From Streptomyces davaonensis JCM 4913 (lineage in GTDB: Bacteria; Actinomycetota; Actinomycetes; Streptomycetales; Streptomycetaceae), in NCBI RefSeq assembly GCF_000349325.1, contig NC_020504.1, forward strand, positions 310,001 through 374,000: DNA of 64,000 nucleotides, given 5' to 3'. Each line of letters begins with the position of its first letter. Position 1 is the stretch's first letter. Below the pieces are notes generated by a model that was not told where the DNA came from, did no database searches, and worked only from the letters and a program-made list of their open reading frames with translations. This document shows, piece after piece, positions 7,965 through 16,258 of the stretch. Both the position numbers and the translations under genes were made by a program.

Positions 7965-10900
7965 ATGGCCGAGATCAGAATCGACAGCAGTGGTCTCACC
8001 TTCACCAAGTTCTCCGTCTCAGGGCACAGTCCGGATCTCGTGGACGGGGCGACGGCTCCGGCGGTGTCGCTCGACCCGGGCATCTACGGAATCGAGCAGA
8101 TCCCCGGCCGACCGGCGAGTTTCGAATTCCGTGTCACGCAGGAGGGGTTGGTGGACTTCGACGCGGCCCACGACGCCTTCCTCGGGGGGCGCGGAACTTC
8201 CTCACTCGTGCTGCGCGGCTTCCCCGTCACGCTCGACGGGCGCACCCTCTCCCATGACTTGGAGGCCTTTCTCCACGGCAGCTCGGCGCGGTTGGAGCGG
8301 GGCACGAGCCACGAGCTGAGACTGCTGCCGGCCGGGAGTTACGGATTCGTCCCCGGGCCACGGGTCGTGGTGCCGCTGTTCGACGTGGACGTGAGCGGGG
8401 CGGTGCGCCTGACCGAAACAGCGACACGGTGCGGCTCGGTGGGTACGTCAGCGGACGGCACGCCGGTCGTGACGATTCGTGGGTTCAAGGTCGCGATCGA
8501 CGGCCAAGCCCTCTCCAGCGACCTCGAGGTCTTCCTGAACGGCAACTCCCAACAGCTCCCGCGCACCAACATCAACGAACTCGTCCTCATCCCCGCCCAG
8601 GGATACGGCTTCGTCCCCGGCCCCCGCGTCGCCGTCCCCGCCTTCAACCTCAACCCCGACGGCACCATCACCACCACCTCCACAACCGCCCAATGCGCCA
8701 CCACCAGCACCACACCCGACGGCACCCCCCTCCTCACCATCCAAGGATTCAAGGTCGCCATAGACGGCCAAGCCCTCTCCAGCGACCTCGAGGTCTTCCT
8801 GAACGGCAACTCCCAACAGCTCCCGCGCACCAACATCAACGAACTCGTCCTCATCCCCGCCCAGGGATACGGCTTCGTCCCCGGCCCCCGCGTCGCCGTC
8901 CCCGCCTTCAACCTCAACCCCGACGGCACCATCACCACCACCTCCACAACCGCCCAATGCGCCACCACCAGCACCACACCCGACGGCACCCCCCTCCTCA
9001 CCATCCAAGGATTCAAGGTCGCCATAGACGGCCAAGCCCTCTCCAGCGACCTCGAGGTCTTCCTGAACGGCAACTCCCAACAGCTCCCGCGCACCAACAT
9101 CAACGAACTCGTCCTCATCCCCGCCCAGGGATACGGCTTCGTCCCCGGCCCCCGCGTCGCCGTCCCCGCCTTCAACCTCAACCCCGACGGCACCATCACC
9201 ACCACCTCCACAACCGCCCAATGCGCCACCACCAGCACCACACCCGACGGCACCCCCCTCCTCACCATCCAAGGATTCAAGGTCACCATTGACGCGCGGG
9301 CGCTCTCCCACGATCTTCGGCCGTTCCTCAACGGCAACAACACGGTGCTCACGCGCTCCGCTGCTCATGAACTGGTCCTGATACCCGCTCAGGGCTACTT
9401 GTTCGTCCTGGCCCGGGGCGTCGCGGATCTACGGTTCGGGGTGGCCCCCGACGGACGGGTGACCATCCCGCCCGAGCACGCCGGATACACCGAGGTCACG
9501 GACCGCACCCTCACCATCCGCGGGTTCAAAGTGACCATCGACGCCCGCGCGCTGTCCCACGACCTCACACCCGAACTCCTGGGCCGGACCACAGGCGCCC
9601 TTCCTCGCGCCACCACCCACGAACTCACCCTCATCCCCAGCCAGACCTACATGTTCATCCTCGCCAGAGGCCTGGCCGACCTCCACTACGCCCTCACACG
9701 CGCCGGAGTCGTCGACCTGCCTGCCCAGTTCACCGCGTTCGCCGAGGCCAACGGTCGCACCCTCACCATCCGCGGGTTCAAAGTCACCATCAACGCCCGC
9801 GCGCTGTCCCACGACCTCACACCCGAACTCCTCGGCTGGACAGCGGGCCCCCTACCCCGCGCCACCACCCACGAACTCACCCTCATCCCCAGCCAGACCT
9901 ACATGTTCATCCTCGCCAGAGGCCTGGCCGACCTCCACTACGCCCTCACCGTCGACGGACAGATCACCGTCGCTCCCCGGTTCCACGGCTTCGCGACGGT
10001 CTCCTGGCGCACGCTGACCCTGCACGGGTACCGGATCACGGTCGACGGGCGGGCTCTGGCTCATGACCTCATGCCGGAGCTGCTGGGGTGGACCGCGGGT
10101 GCTCTGTCCCGGGCCAGTGCCCACGAGCTGACCCTGATCCCGTCGGCGCAGTACAGCATGACCGGCGTCGGGGTGGCGGGTGTCCAGGTGCTGTTCAGTG
10201 TCGGGACGGACGGCACGGTGGTCATCGCGGCCGGGCCTGAGGGGCTGCTCATCTTCCTGTCCGGTGCCGCCGTTCCCCGGGAGAACCCCTTCGCCTTGCG
10301 TCGGGCCCTGGACGAGGCACGGCTGCAGCGTGACGCCAAGCAGGCCGATGTGGACGCGCGGGCGGTCACGCTCGACCGGATCCACGCATGGAACGCGACT
10401 CCGGAACAACCCTTCGAACGTTCCCGGCGTAGCATCGTGCGCTCCGCCGAGGAGAAGCAGCAGCGCCTGGTGACGGAACTCGACGGTTTCCGGGCCGAGT
10501 ACACCGCCGCCGACCTGCGGCTGACCGCCGCTCTCGACGGGGAGGAGCCGCTCTTCACCTCCGACAACACGGCACCCATCGCCCTGTTGCCCGTACGCAT
10601 CGAGACCAAGTGGACGGACGACGGCCGCGCGATCAAGGTGCGTGTGTATCCCGACGACATCCACATCGACGCGTTCGACCCGGCGCTGACCCCTGTCGAG
10701 CTGGAGGCGGCGCGCGCCTACTGGGCCGACCCCGGCGAGCATGCCTGGCAGGAGCTCCTCCGTAAGGTCAGCGCGCCGAGGGCCGCCTGGGCGACCCGGG
10801 CCGCGCGGCCGGGCGCGCCCGCGCCGGGGTTGCGTGAGCCCCGGCGGCGGCGCGCGCCTCGGGTGACGACGCTGCCCGCCCGCTGGCGCTTCCTGGGGCT

Positions 10901-13900
10901 GGTCGACGGGAGGGTGGCTGTCGACAGGACGGGAGCCGACATTCCCGACCCGCTGCCGCTCGGCCTGCTCGCGGCCGACGAGTCCGCGCCGGATCACGAA
11001 CACGCGGAATGGGCCATCGACTTCGATGCGGCTCTGGCCGCCGGGATGGGCACCGTACTGACGCTGCCGGCGGAGTTCGACCATCTCGACGAGCTCTTCG
11101 TCATCGGGGTGAGCGATCTGTCGCCCGAGGACGGGGCGGCCGAGCTGCGGCGGTGCCTCCGCGGGCACGCGTTCGGCGACGGACTCGGCTTCCTCGCCCC
11201 GGGGACCCCGACGAACAACACGCCCGAGACCACGTCCGCCTGGTCCTCGCGTCCCACCCCGATGCCTCCGGGCCCTCCCCCGGTCCTGGCGGACCGCACC
11301 GACGCCTCCCGCCTCGCCCGCGCGCTGGGGCTGAGCGACGCCGGCTTCCTCGCCGAATGCGCGGGAGCCGCGCACGACGGCGACGGGCCGGTCGCCGCGC
11401 TGTCGCTGCTGAGCTGGTGGACGGTGCTGTACGAGATGCAGATCGAGGCGATCACGCCCGACTCGGGTGTGTCGCGGCCGGATGCCGAGCGCCGGGCCGC
11501 CCACGAGCTGTGGGTGAGGGTCAGGAACCACCTGGCGGAGCACGTCCGCAGCCGGGGCCCGCTGCCGACGGTGCGCGTCGGACGCCAGCCTTACGGGCTC
11601 CTCCCGGTGACGGCGCTCGACGAGTGGGTGCCGGACCGGGACGACGGCGTCGACGGACTGCTGCTCCCCTGGCTGCAGCGGCTGCGGCACCACTGGCGGG
11701 CCGCGCTCACACCGGGGTGGGTCCCGAGGGTGACCGACGGGACGCCGGCCGACTGGCTGGCCGCGGACATCCTCAGCCGGCTTCCCGTCTCGAACGACCT
11801 GGTGATCCGGCGCGAGACCACGGCGAGGGGCGGGCGGGAGAAGTTCGACAAGATCCACCTGCGGGCACCGAGCCCGGCCATCGCGCTCTCCGGCGTCCGT
11901 TCGGGACTTCGCTGGACGATTCCGTCGGACGAGATCAGCAACATCGCCTGGACCTCGAACACGACCGAACCGAACTACGCCTTCGTGCCGCAGCGCCTCG
12001 CGCCGAACGCGGCCAAGTACGGCGTCCTGTTCGAGGACAGCCGGCGCCGGCTCGCCGACGCCGTGGCGTTCCTCCGTGGCGAGCTGACGCAGGAGCAGTT
12101 CCTGGCGCGCTGGCCGATGACGAGTACCGGGGAGCCTTCCCCCGACCGGCTTCCGACGATCTTCGGGCACTTCCGCTTCGGTACCGCCACCACGGCCACC
12201 GACCTCGTACCGCTGATGGTGAACGGCGACGGCAGGGACGTCTTCCTCACCAACGTCGACGGCTTCATCGGCGACGGGTTCGACCTCGCGTTCGACATCC
12301 CGAACGCCGTGGACCTCGCGATCCGCAAGCGGCTGCAGGAGGGGGCGGGCAGCGCGGGCGCGGCCGCGGTCCTGGAGCGCGCGCGTGAGGCGCTCCCGTC
12401 GGCGGGTGTGCTGATCAACGGCCTGCACGCGCTCGCGGGCGTGCCGGCGGACGGGTTCCTGCCGCTCGCCTTCGAGTTGTTCGACGTCTGCTCGCACCGG
12501 TGGGACGCGTGGGCTACGTCCCTGGCCGCCAAGAGGCTGAGCGAGACCCGGGCGGCGGGCACGTCGGGGATTCGTCTCGGCGGATACGGCTGGGTGGAGA
12601 ACCTGTATAAGGGTTCGGCACGGCCGTCGGACGGCTTCATCCACGCCCCCTCCCTCCACCACGCGGCGACCGCAGCCGTGTTGCGGTCCGGGTTCCTCGC
12701 GCATCGCGACGCGGGGTCCCCGGACGCCGCGGAGGCGACCTCTCCACTGGCCGTCGACCTGACCTCGCGTCGTGCCCGGATCGCCCGCTGGCTGCTGGGC
12801 GGGGTCAGGCGCGGTCAGAGCCTGGGCACCCTCCTCGGGTACCGCTTCGAGCGCGCGCTCCACGACGCGGGTCTGGACGTGCAGAAGGCCCCGTTCCGCC
12901 GGGCCTTCCCGGCCCCCGTCGCGCACGAGCCCACGGCGGGCGAACCCGAGCCGGAGCTCTGGGAGCGCAGCGCCGAGGCGATCGCCGCGCGGAACGTCGT
13001 CGACGGCATCGCCCTCGCGCGGGCGGTCTCGGCCGGCACCGTCGACACGGTGCTGGCTGGCCACGGCCTTCCCCCGGCCGATCCCCGGGTCCGGCCCGCC
13101 CTCGACGAGCTGGTGGACGCCCTCGACGCGGTGAGCGACCTGCTCCTGGCCGAGAGCGTCCACCAGCTCGTCGGCGGCAACCCGCTGCGGGCAGGTCTCT
13201 CCGCGGACTCGCTGGGCGCGGGTCAGCACGTGCCGGACCGGTTCGACCTCCTGCGCACCCCGCAGCGCGGCCGGGCCGTCACGCACCGGATCGCGGCCGT
13301 GCTGCCTCCCCCGTCCTCACGGCCCGCCGGCTGGGGTACGGACGCTTTCTCCGCGCTCGAACCAAGGGTGGACGCGTGGGTGGCCCATCTCCTCGGCCCC
13401 GCGGCCGGGTGGCGTCTTGCCGGGACGGTCAGAGCCGGGGAGGAGGCGCCGCGGCCCTTCGACGTCACCCTGGACGAGGTCGGATTCAGCGCGCTCGGTC
13501 TGGTGCTCGACGTGGCGGGAAGCGCGCACCGCAGACTGCACCGGAGGATCGGGGAACTGGCGGGAGTGCCGGGGGCGGCGGTCTCCATCCGTACCGGGTG
13601 GGACGGACTGCGCGCGGTCACCGGCCGTGTCCAGGGCCTCCTGGTCGGCGCGGGACCACTGCTGCCGGCCCATGTGCTCGACGAGCAGGACCCGCTGCCG
13701 GCGCCGGACGTCGAGAACGTACGCGTACGGGTCGCCGGTTTCGTCGCCGCGGTCTCCGACGCCGAGCGGCGCGGGGCGCTGGGAATCGACGGCGACCCCG
13801 CGCGCCTGGCCGAGCTGGCCGGGGACGCATCGGGCCCCGGCTGGCTGAACGAGGTCACGCGCGTGCTCGCGGAGTTCCTCGGCAGCGGTCTGCCGCTCGC

Positions 13901-14564
13901 ACCGCCCCTTCCCGGGGTGTCCCTGCCGGCGCCGGCTCCCGGCGTGACCGGCACGGCCGTGGCCGACTGGGTGCGCCGCTTCGGTGCGGTCCGGCCGACC
14001 GTGCGGACCTGGCACGAGACGCTGCTGCTCGCTGAGGCGCGCGCCGGCCGCCCGAGCCGTCTCACCTCCTCGCAGTCGCCCGCGGGCGGCGCGTGGATCG
14101 GCGGCTCCTTCGAACCGCTCGAACGCCCGTCGGCACGACGCCATCTGGTGTGCCACGCGCCGGTCGCCCCGAGCGGCTCCGAGCGGCTCACCGGCATCGT
14201 GTGCGACGAGTGGGTCGAGGTGCTGCCGGGAGCGGACGCCCTGGCCGCGAACCGGACGAGGGCCGACGGCGTCCCCGCCGAGTCGGAGCTGACCGGGGTC
14301 TCGTTCCACTTCGACCGTCCCGACGCCAAGGCGCCGCACGCGGTCCTCGTCGCCGTACCGCCCCATCCGGTGCGCGGCTGGACGGCGGACGGCCTCGCGC
14401 TGGTGCTGCGCGACACCCTGGAGCTCGCCAAGATGCGCGCCGTCGACCTGGCCGACCTGCCCCTGCTCACCGACGTGCTCCCCGGGCTGCGAGTGGGAGA
14501 GTTCGGGACGACGGCCCTCGCAACGATGATCCGGGACCACTGGATCGAGCTGGCAGAGGAGTAA
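7965..14564 (+). CDS. Giant 2199-residue repeat protein of uncharacterised family
   Basis: From ATG 7965 to TAA 14564. Residues 1-75 are a unique head. Residues about 80-755 contain eight related units of roughly 75-88 residues, each with a core like GFKVxIDxxALSxDL, an ELxLIPxQxY motif and a beta-rich tail; units 2-4 are almost identical. A helical linker (about 775-850, EEKQQRLVTELDGF) leads to a large C-terminal part that begins with LPVRIETKW and KVRVYPDDIHIDAFDP, then VGRQPYGLLPV. These motifs mark a family of very large hypothetical proteins seen beside DUF6603 genes. There is no signal peptide or TM segment. The stop is 3 nt before the next ATG, whose GAGGAG site lies in this gene, so the two are coupled. 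A structural or scaffold role is likely, but no catalytic motif is visible. Confidence 0.85.
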   Translation: MAEIRIDSSGLTFTKFSVSGHSPDLVDGATAPAVSLDPGIYGIEQIPGRPASFEFRVTQEGLVDFDAAHDAFLGGRGTSSLVLRGFPVTLDGRTLSHDLEAFLHGSSARLERGTSHELRLLPAGSYGFVPGPRVVVPLFDVDVSGAVRLTETATRCGSVGTSADGTPVVTIRGFKVAIDGQALSSDLEVFLNGNSQQLPRTNINELVLIPAQGYGFVPGPRVAVPAFNLNPDGTITTTSTTAQCATTSTTPDGTPLLTIQGFKVAIDGQALSSDLEVFLNGNSQQLPRTNINELVLIPAQGYGFVPGPRVAVPAFNLNPDGTITTTSTTAQCATTSTTPDGTPLLTIQGFKVAIDGQALSSDLEVFLNGNSQQLPRTNINELVLIPAQGYGFVPGPRVAVPAFNLNPDGTITTTSTTAQCATTSTTPDGTPLLTIQGFKVTIDARALSHDLRPFLNGNNTVLTRSAAHELVLIPAQGYLFVLARGVADLRFGVAPDGRVTIPPEHAGYTEVTDRTLTIRGFKVTIDARALSHDLTPELLGRTTGALPRATTHELTLIPSQTYMFILARGLADLHYALTRAGVVDLPAQFTAFAEANGRTLTIRGFKVTINARALSHDLTPELLGWTAGPLPRATTHELTLIPSQTYMFILARGLADLHYALTVDGQITVAPRFHGFATVSWRTLTLHGYRITVDGRALAHDLMPELLGWTAGALSRASAHELTLIPSAQYSMTGVGVAGVQVLFSVGTDGTVVIAAGPEGLLIFLSGAAVPRENPFALRRALDEARLQRDAKQADVDARAVTLDRIHAWNATPEQPFERSRRSIVRSAEEKQQRLVTELDGFRAEYTAADLRLTAALDGEEPLFTSDNTAPIALLPVRIETKWTDDGRAIKVRVYPDDIHIDAFDPALTPVELEAARAYWADPGEHAWQELLRKVSAPRAAWATRAARPGAPAPGLREPRRRRAPRVTTLPARWRFLGLVDGRVAVDRTGADIPDPLPLGLLAADESAPDHEHAEWAIDFDAALAAGMGTVLTLPAEFDHLDELFVIGVSDLSPEDGAAELRRCLRGHAFGDGLGFLAPGTPTNNTPETTSAWSSRPTPMPPGPPPVLADRTDASRLARALGLSDAGFLAECAGAAHDGDGPVAALSLLSWWTVLYEMQIEAITPDSGVSRPDAERRAAHELWVRVRNHLAEHVRSRGPLPTVRVGRQPYGLLPVTALDEWVPDRDDGVDGLLLPWLQRLRHHWRAALTPGWVPRVTDGTPADWLAADILSRLPVSNDLVIRRETTARGGREKFDKIHLRAPSPAIALSGVRSGLRWTIPSDEISNIAWTSNTTEPNYAFVPQRLAPNAAKYGVLFEDSRRRLADAVAFLRGELTQEQFLARWPMTSTGEPSPDRLPTIFGHFRFGTATTATDLVPLMVNGDGRDVFLTNVDGFIGDGFDLAFDIPNAVDLAIRKRLQEGAGSAGAAAVLERAREALPSAGVLINGLHALAGVPADGFLPLAFELFDVCSHRWDAWATSLAAKRLSETRAAGTSGIRLGGYGWVENLYKGSARPSDGFIHAPSLHHAATAAVLRSGFLAHRDAGSPDAAEATSPLAVDLTSRRARIARWLLGGVRRGQSLGTLLGYRFERALHDAGLDVQKAPFRRAFPAPVAHEPTAGEPEPELWERSAEAIAARNVVDGIALARAVSAGTVDTVLAGHGLPPADPRVRPALDELVDALDAVSDLLLAESVHQLVGGNPLRAGLSADSLGAGQHVPDRFDLLRTPQRGRAVTHRIAAVLPPPSSRPAGWGTDAFSALEPRVDAWVAHLLGPAAGWRLAGTVRAGEEAPRPFDVTLDEVGFSALGLVLDVAGSAHRRLHRRIGELAGVPGAAVSIRTGWDGLRAVTGRVQGLLVGAGPLLPAHVLDEQDPLPAPDVENVRVRVAGFVAAVSDAERRGALGIDGDPARLAELAGDASGPGWLNEVTRVLAEFLGSGLPLAPPLPGVSLPAPAPGVTGTAVADWVRRFGAVRPTVRTWHETLLLAEARAGRPSRLTSSQSPAGGAWIGGSFEPLERPSARRHLVCHAPVAPSGSERLTGIVCDEWVEVLPGADALAANRTRADGVPAESELTGVSFHFDRPDAKAPHAVLVAVPPHPVRGWTADGLALVLRDTLELAKMRAVDLADLPLLTDVLPGLRVGEFGTTALATMIRDHWIELAEE
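8484..9275 (+). repeat. Three tandem 264-bp repeats inside the giant gene
   Basis: The period is exactly 264 bp (88 codons), seen from GGATTCAAGG anchors at 8484, 8748, 9012 and 9276. Copies differ by only a few bases in the first unit and are otherwise identical at silent sites, whereas flanking units 1 and 5-8 have diverged strongly. This indicates recent amplification or gene conversion. Each copy encodes one protein unit including a TTTSTTAQCATTSTTPDGTP linker. Confidence 0.95.
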
Positions 14565-14567
14565 CCG

Positions 14568-16169
14568 ATGCCCCGCAGGACCTTCGAGCACAGCGGAGCC
14601 TCCAGGTTCCGGCTGGAGCCCCTGTCCCGTACGAACGAGGTGGCCTCCGGGATCTCGGCGCGGGTGCATGATCCCGCCTGGGCCCTCGCCCGCCAGTGGC
14701 AGTTCGGCGAGTTCGCCGGCCAGGACGCCGGATCACCCGTCCTCGCGCGGATCGAGGGGCACAGCACCCTCGTCTCGGCGTGGCGCCCGACGGTGAGCGA
14801 CGACCCTGCGGTGGTCGCCTCCTGGGTGCCGTACGACCCGGCGGCGGGCCCGCTCGACGCGGTGGTCGAGTCGGAGGACGGCACGGTGCCCGACGAGTAC
14901 CTCCGGGTCGAGGGAGGGGCGCGTTTCGTACGGCTGGTGCACGAGGCGGGGCAGTCGGCGAAGCTGCCCCAGGTGCTCGCCGAGTACCGCTTCGATCCGG
15001 TGCCCGACGGGACCACGAGCCTGGTCGCCCTGCTCGCGCCCCGGGTGCCCGACGCCCGCGCTCTGGCCGAGGACCTGGCCGGCGGCGGGCTGCGGGTCTC
15101 GGGCCTGGCGGACGTCGGGGAGCGCTGGCTCGACTGGTGGCGCGGCGTCGCCCCTCCGGAGACGCCCGGGACGGACGCGTTCGACCCGCACCGCTTCGAG
15201 TACCGCTCGGACTTCTCCTTCGGCGACCGCGTCCTGCACGCCGAGGAGTACCTCGGCGACGGCCTGGACTGGTACAGCGTCGACGTCGACCCGTCGGCGA
15301 CGCCCGCGCCCGCGGCCCCCGTACGGAACTTCACCCAGGAGGTAGTCCCGTCGACCGTGCGCTTCGGCGGGATACCGGCGGACCGCTTCTGGGAGATGGA
15401 GGACGCGCAGATCAACCTGGGCGCGACGGACGTGTCGAGCCTGGACACCGGCCGACTGCTGTTGATCTCGTTCGCCGAGGTCTACGGGAACGACTGGTTC
15501 CTGTTCCCCCTGGAGGTCCCGGTCGGCTCGATCACCACGCTCGACAGCATCGTGGTCACCGACTCCTTCAACGGCACCCACACCGTCGAACGGGCGGGGC
15601 GCGGCGATCCCCGGTGGAACCTGTTCACCATCACCGGTTCCGACGACGGACTGCTGATGATGCCGTCGGGGCGGGGGGCCGTCGGCGAGTCCCTGGAGTC
15701 CGTGGCGCTCGCGCGCGACGAACTCGCCAACCTCGCCTGGGCGATCGAGAAGACGGTCACGCTCGCCGGCGAACTCGTCGACCGCAGGGAGCGCTGGCTG
15801 CGCATCGCCCCGGAGGGGCCGCCGCACAACGACATCGGTTCGTACGCCGTCCAGACCGTCGTCCCGGACTACTGGCTCCCGCTCGTGCCTCACGCGCTCA
15901 GCGCACAGGCGATCCGGTTCGCGCTGGTGCCGTTGCTGCAGCCGGGCGCGGAGTCGAAGCCGCGCGGCCAACTCCTGCGCCCGGACCACTGGGTGCACGA
16001 GGAGGAGGTGCCGCGCGAGGGTGCCCTGGTCGTTCGGCGGCCCGTGCTCGCGCGGTGGTTCGACGGTTCCTGGCACGTATGGGTGCGGCGCGAGAAGAAC
16101 CCCGGCGGCGGCGAGAGCTCCAGCGGTCTGCACTTCGACATCGTGCGGCCGTCGGAGACGTGGCCATAG
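14568..16169 (+). CDS. 533-residue partner of the giant repeat protein
   Basis: It starts at ATG 14568, three bases after the giant gene, using GAGGAG inside that gene. The N-terminus RLEPLSRTNEVASGISARVH followed by DPAWALARQWQFGEFAGQDA is a hallmark of an uncharacterised family that recurs next to the giant VYPDDIHID proteins. A central region resembles a beta-rich domain (residues 290-360), and the C-terminus has a WHVWVRREKNPGGGESSSGL tail. No signal peptide, TM segment or enzyme motif is seen. Tight coupling implies that the two products act together in near-equal amounts. The gene ends 5 nt before a perfect 66-bp palindrome. Confidence 0.8.
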   Translation: MPRRTFEHSGASRFRLEPLSRTNEVASGISARVHDPAWALARQWQFGEFAGQDAGSPVLARIEGHSTLVSAWRPTVSDDPAVVASWVPYDPAAGPLDAVVESEDGTVPDEYLRVEGGARFVRLVHEAGQSAKLPQVLAEYRFDPVPDGTTSLVALLAPRVPDARALAEDLAGGGLRVSGLADVGERWLDWWRGVAPPETPGTDAFDPHRFEYRSDFSFGDRVLHAEEYLGDGLDWYSVDVDPSATPAPAAPVRNFTQEVVPSTVRFGGIPADRFWEMEDAQINLGATDVSSLDTGRLLLISFAEVYGNDWFLFPLEVPVGSITTLDSIVVTDSFNGTHTVERAGRGDPRWNLFTITGSDDGLLMMPSGRGAVGESLESVALARDELANLAWAIEKTVTLAGELVDRRERWLRIAPEGPPHNDIGSYAVQTVVPDYWLPLVPHALSAQAIRFALVPLLQPGAESKPRGQLLRPDHWVHEEEVPREGALVVRRPVLARWFDGSWHVWVRREKNPGGGESSSGLHFDIVRPSETWP

Positions 16170-16173
16170 GCCG

Positions 16174-16239
16174 CACCTACGGTACGGCGCTGATCCACGG
16201 CTCCCCGGGGAGCCGTGGATCAGCGCCGTACCGTAGGTG
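16174..16239. terminator. Perfect 66-bp palindrome between convergent operons
   Basis: Two 33-base arms are exactly complementary with no loop (centre CTCCCC/GGGGAG between 16206 and 16207). It lies 5 nt after the plus-strand gene and 19 nt before the stop of the minus-strand gene, so it most likely acts as a bidirectional terminator. There is no U-tract, as is usual in Streptomyces. The stem is much longer than typical terminators. Confidence 0.85.
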
Positions 16240-16258
16240 GATCAGGCCTGTCGGCCCC

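Noticed and set aside
8429..9368. His/Pro/Arg-rich repeated frames on both strands, and the idea of a CRISPR array
   Set aside because: They are alternative readings of the 264-bp tandem repeat inside the giant gene. Period and lack of spacers exclude CRISPR.
9852..13286. A 1144-codon open frame on the minus strand
   Set aside because: It lies wholly opposite the giant gene 7965-14564, has Arg/Gly/Pro-rich composition without domains, and results from strong third-position G/C in the real gene.
13223..15448. A 741-codon minus-strand frame
   Set aside because: Serine/arginine-rich shadow of the giant gene and its 533-residue partner; no start signal or motif.
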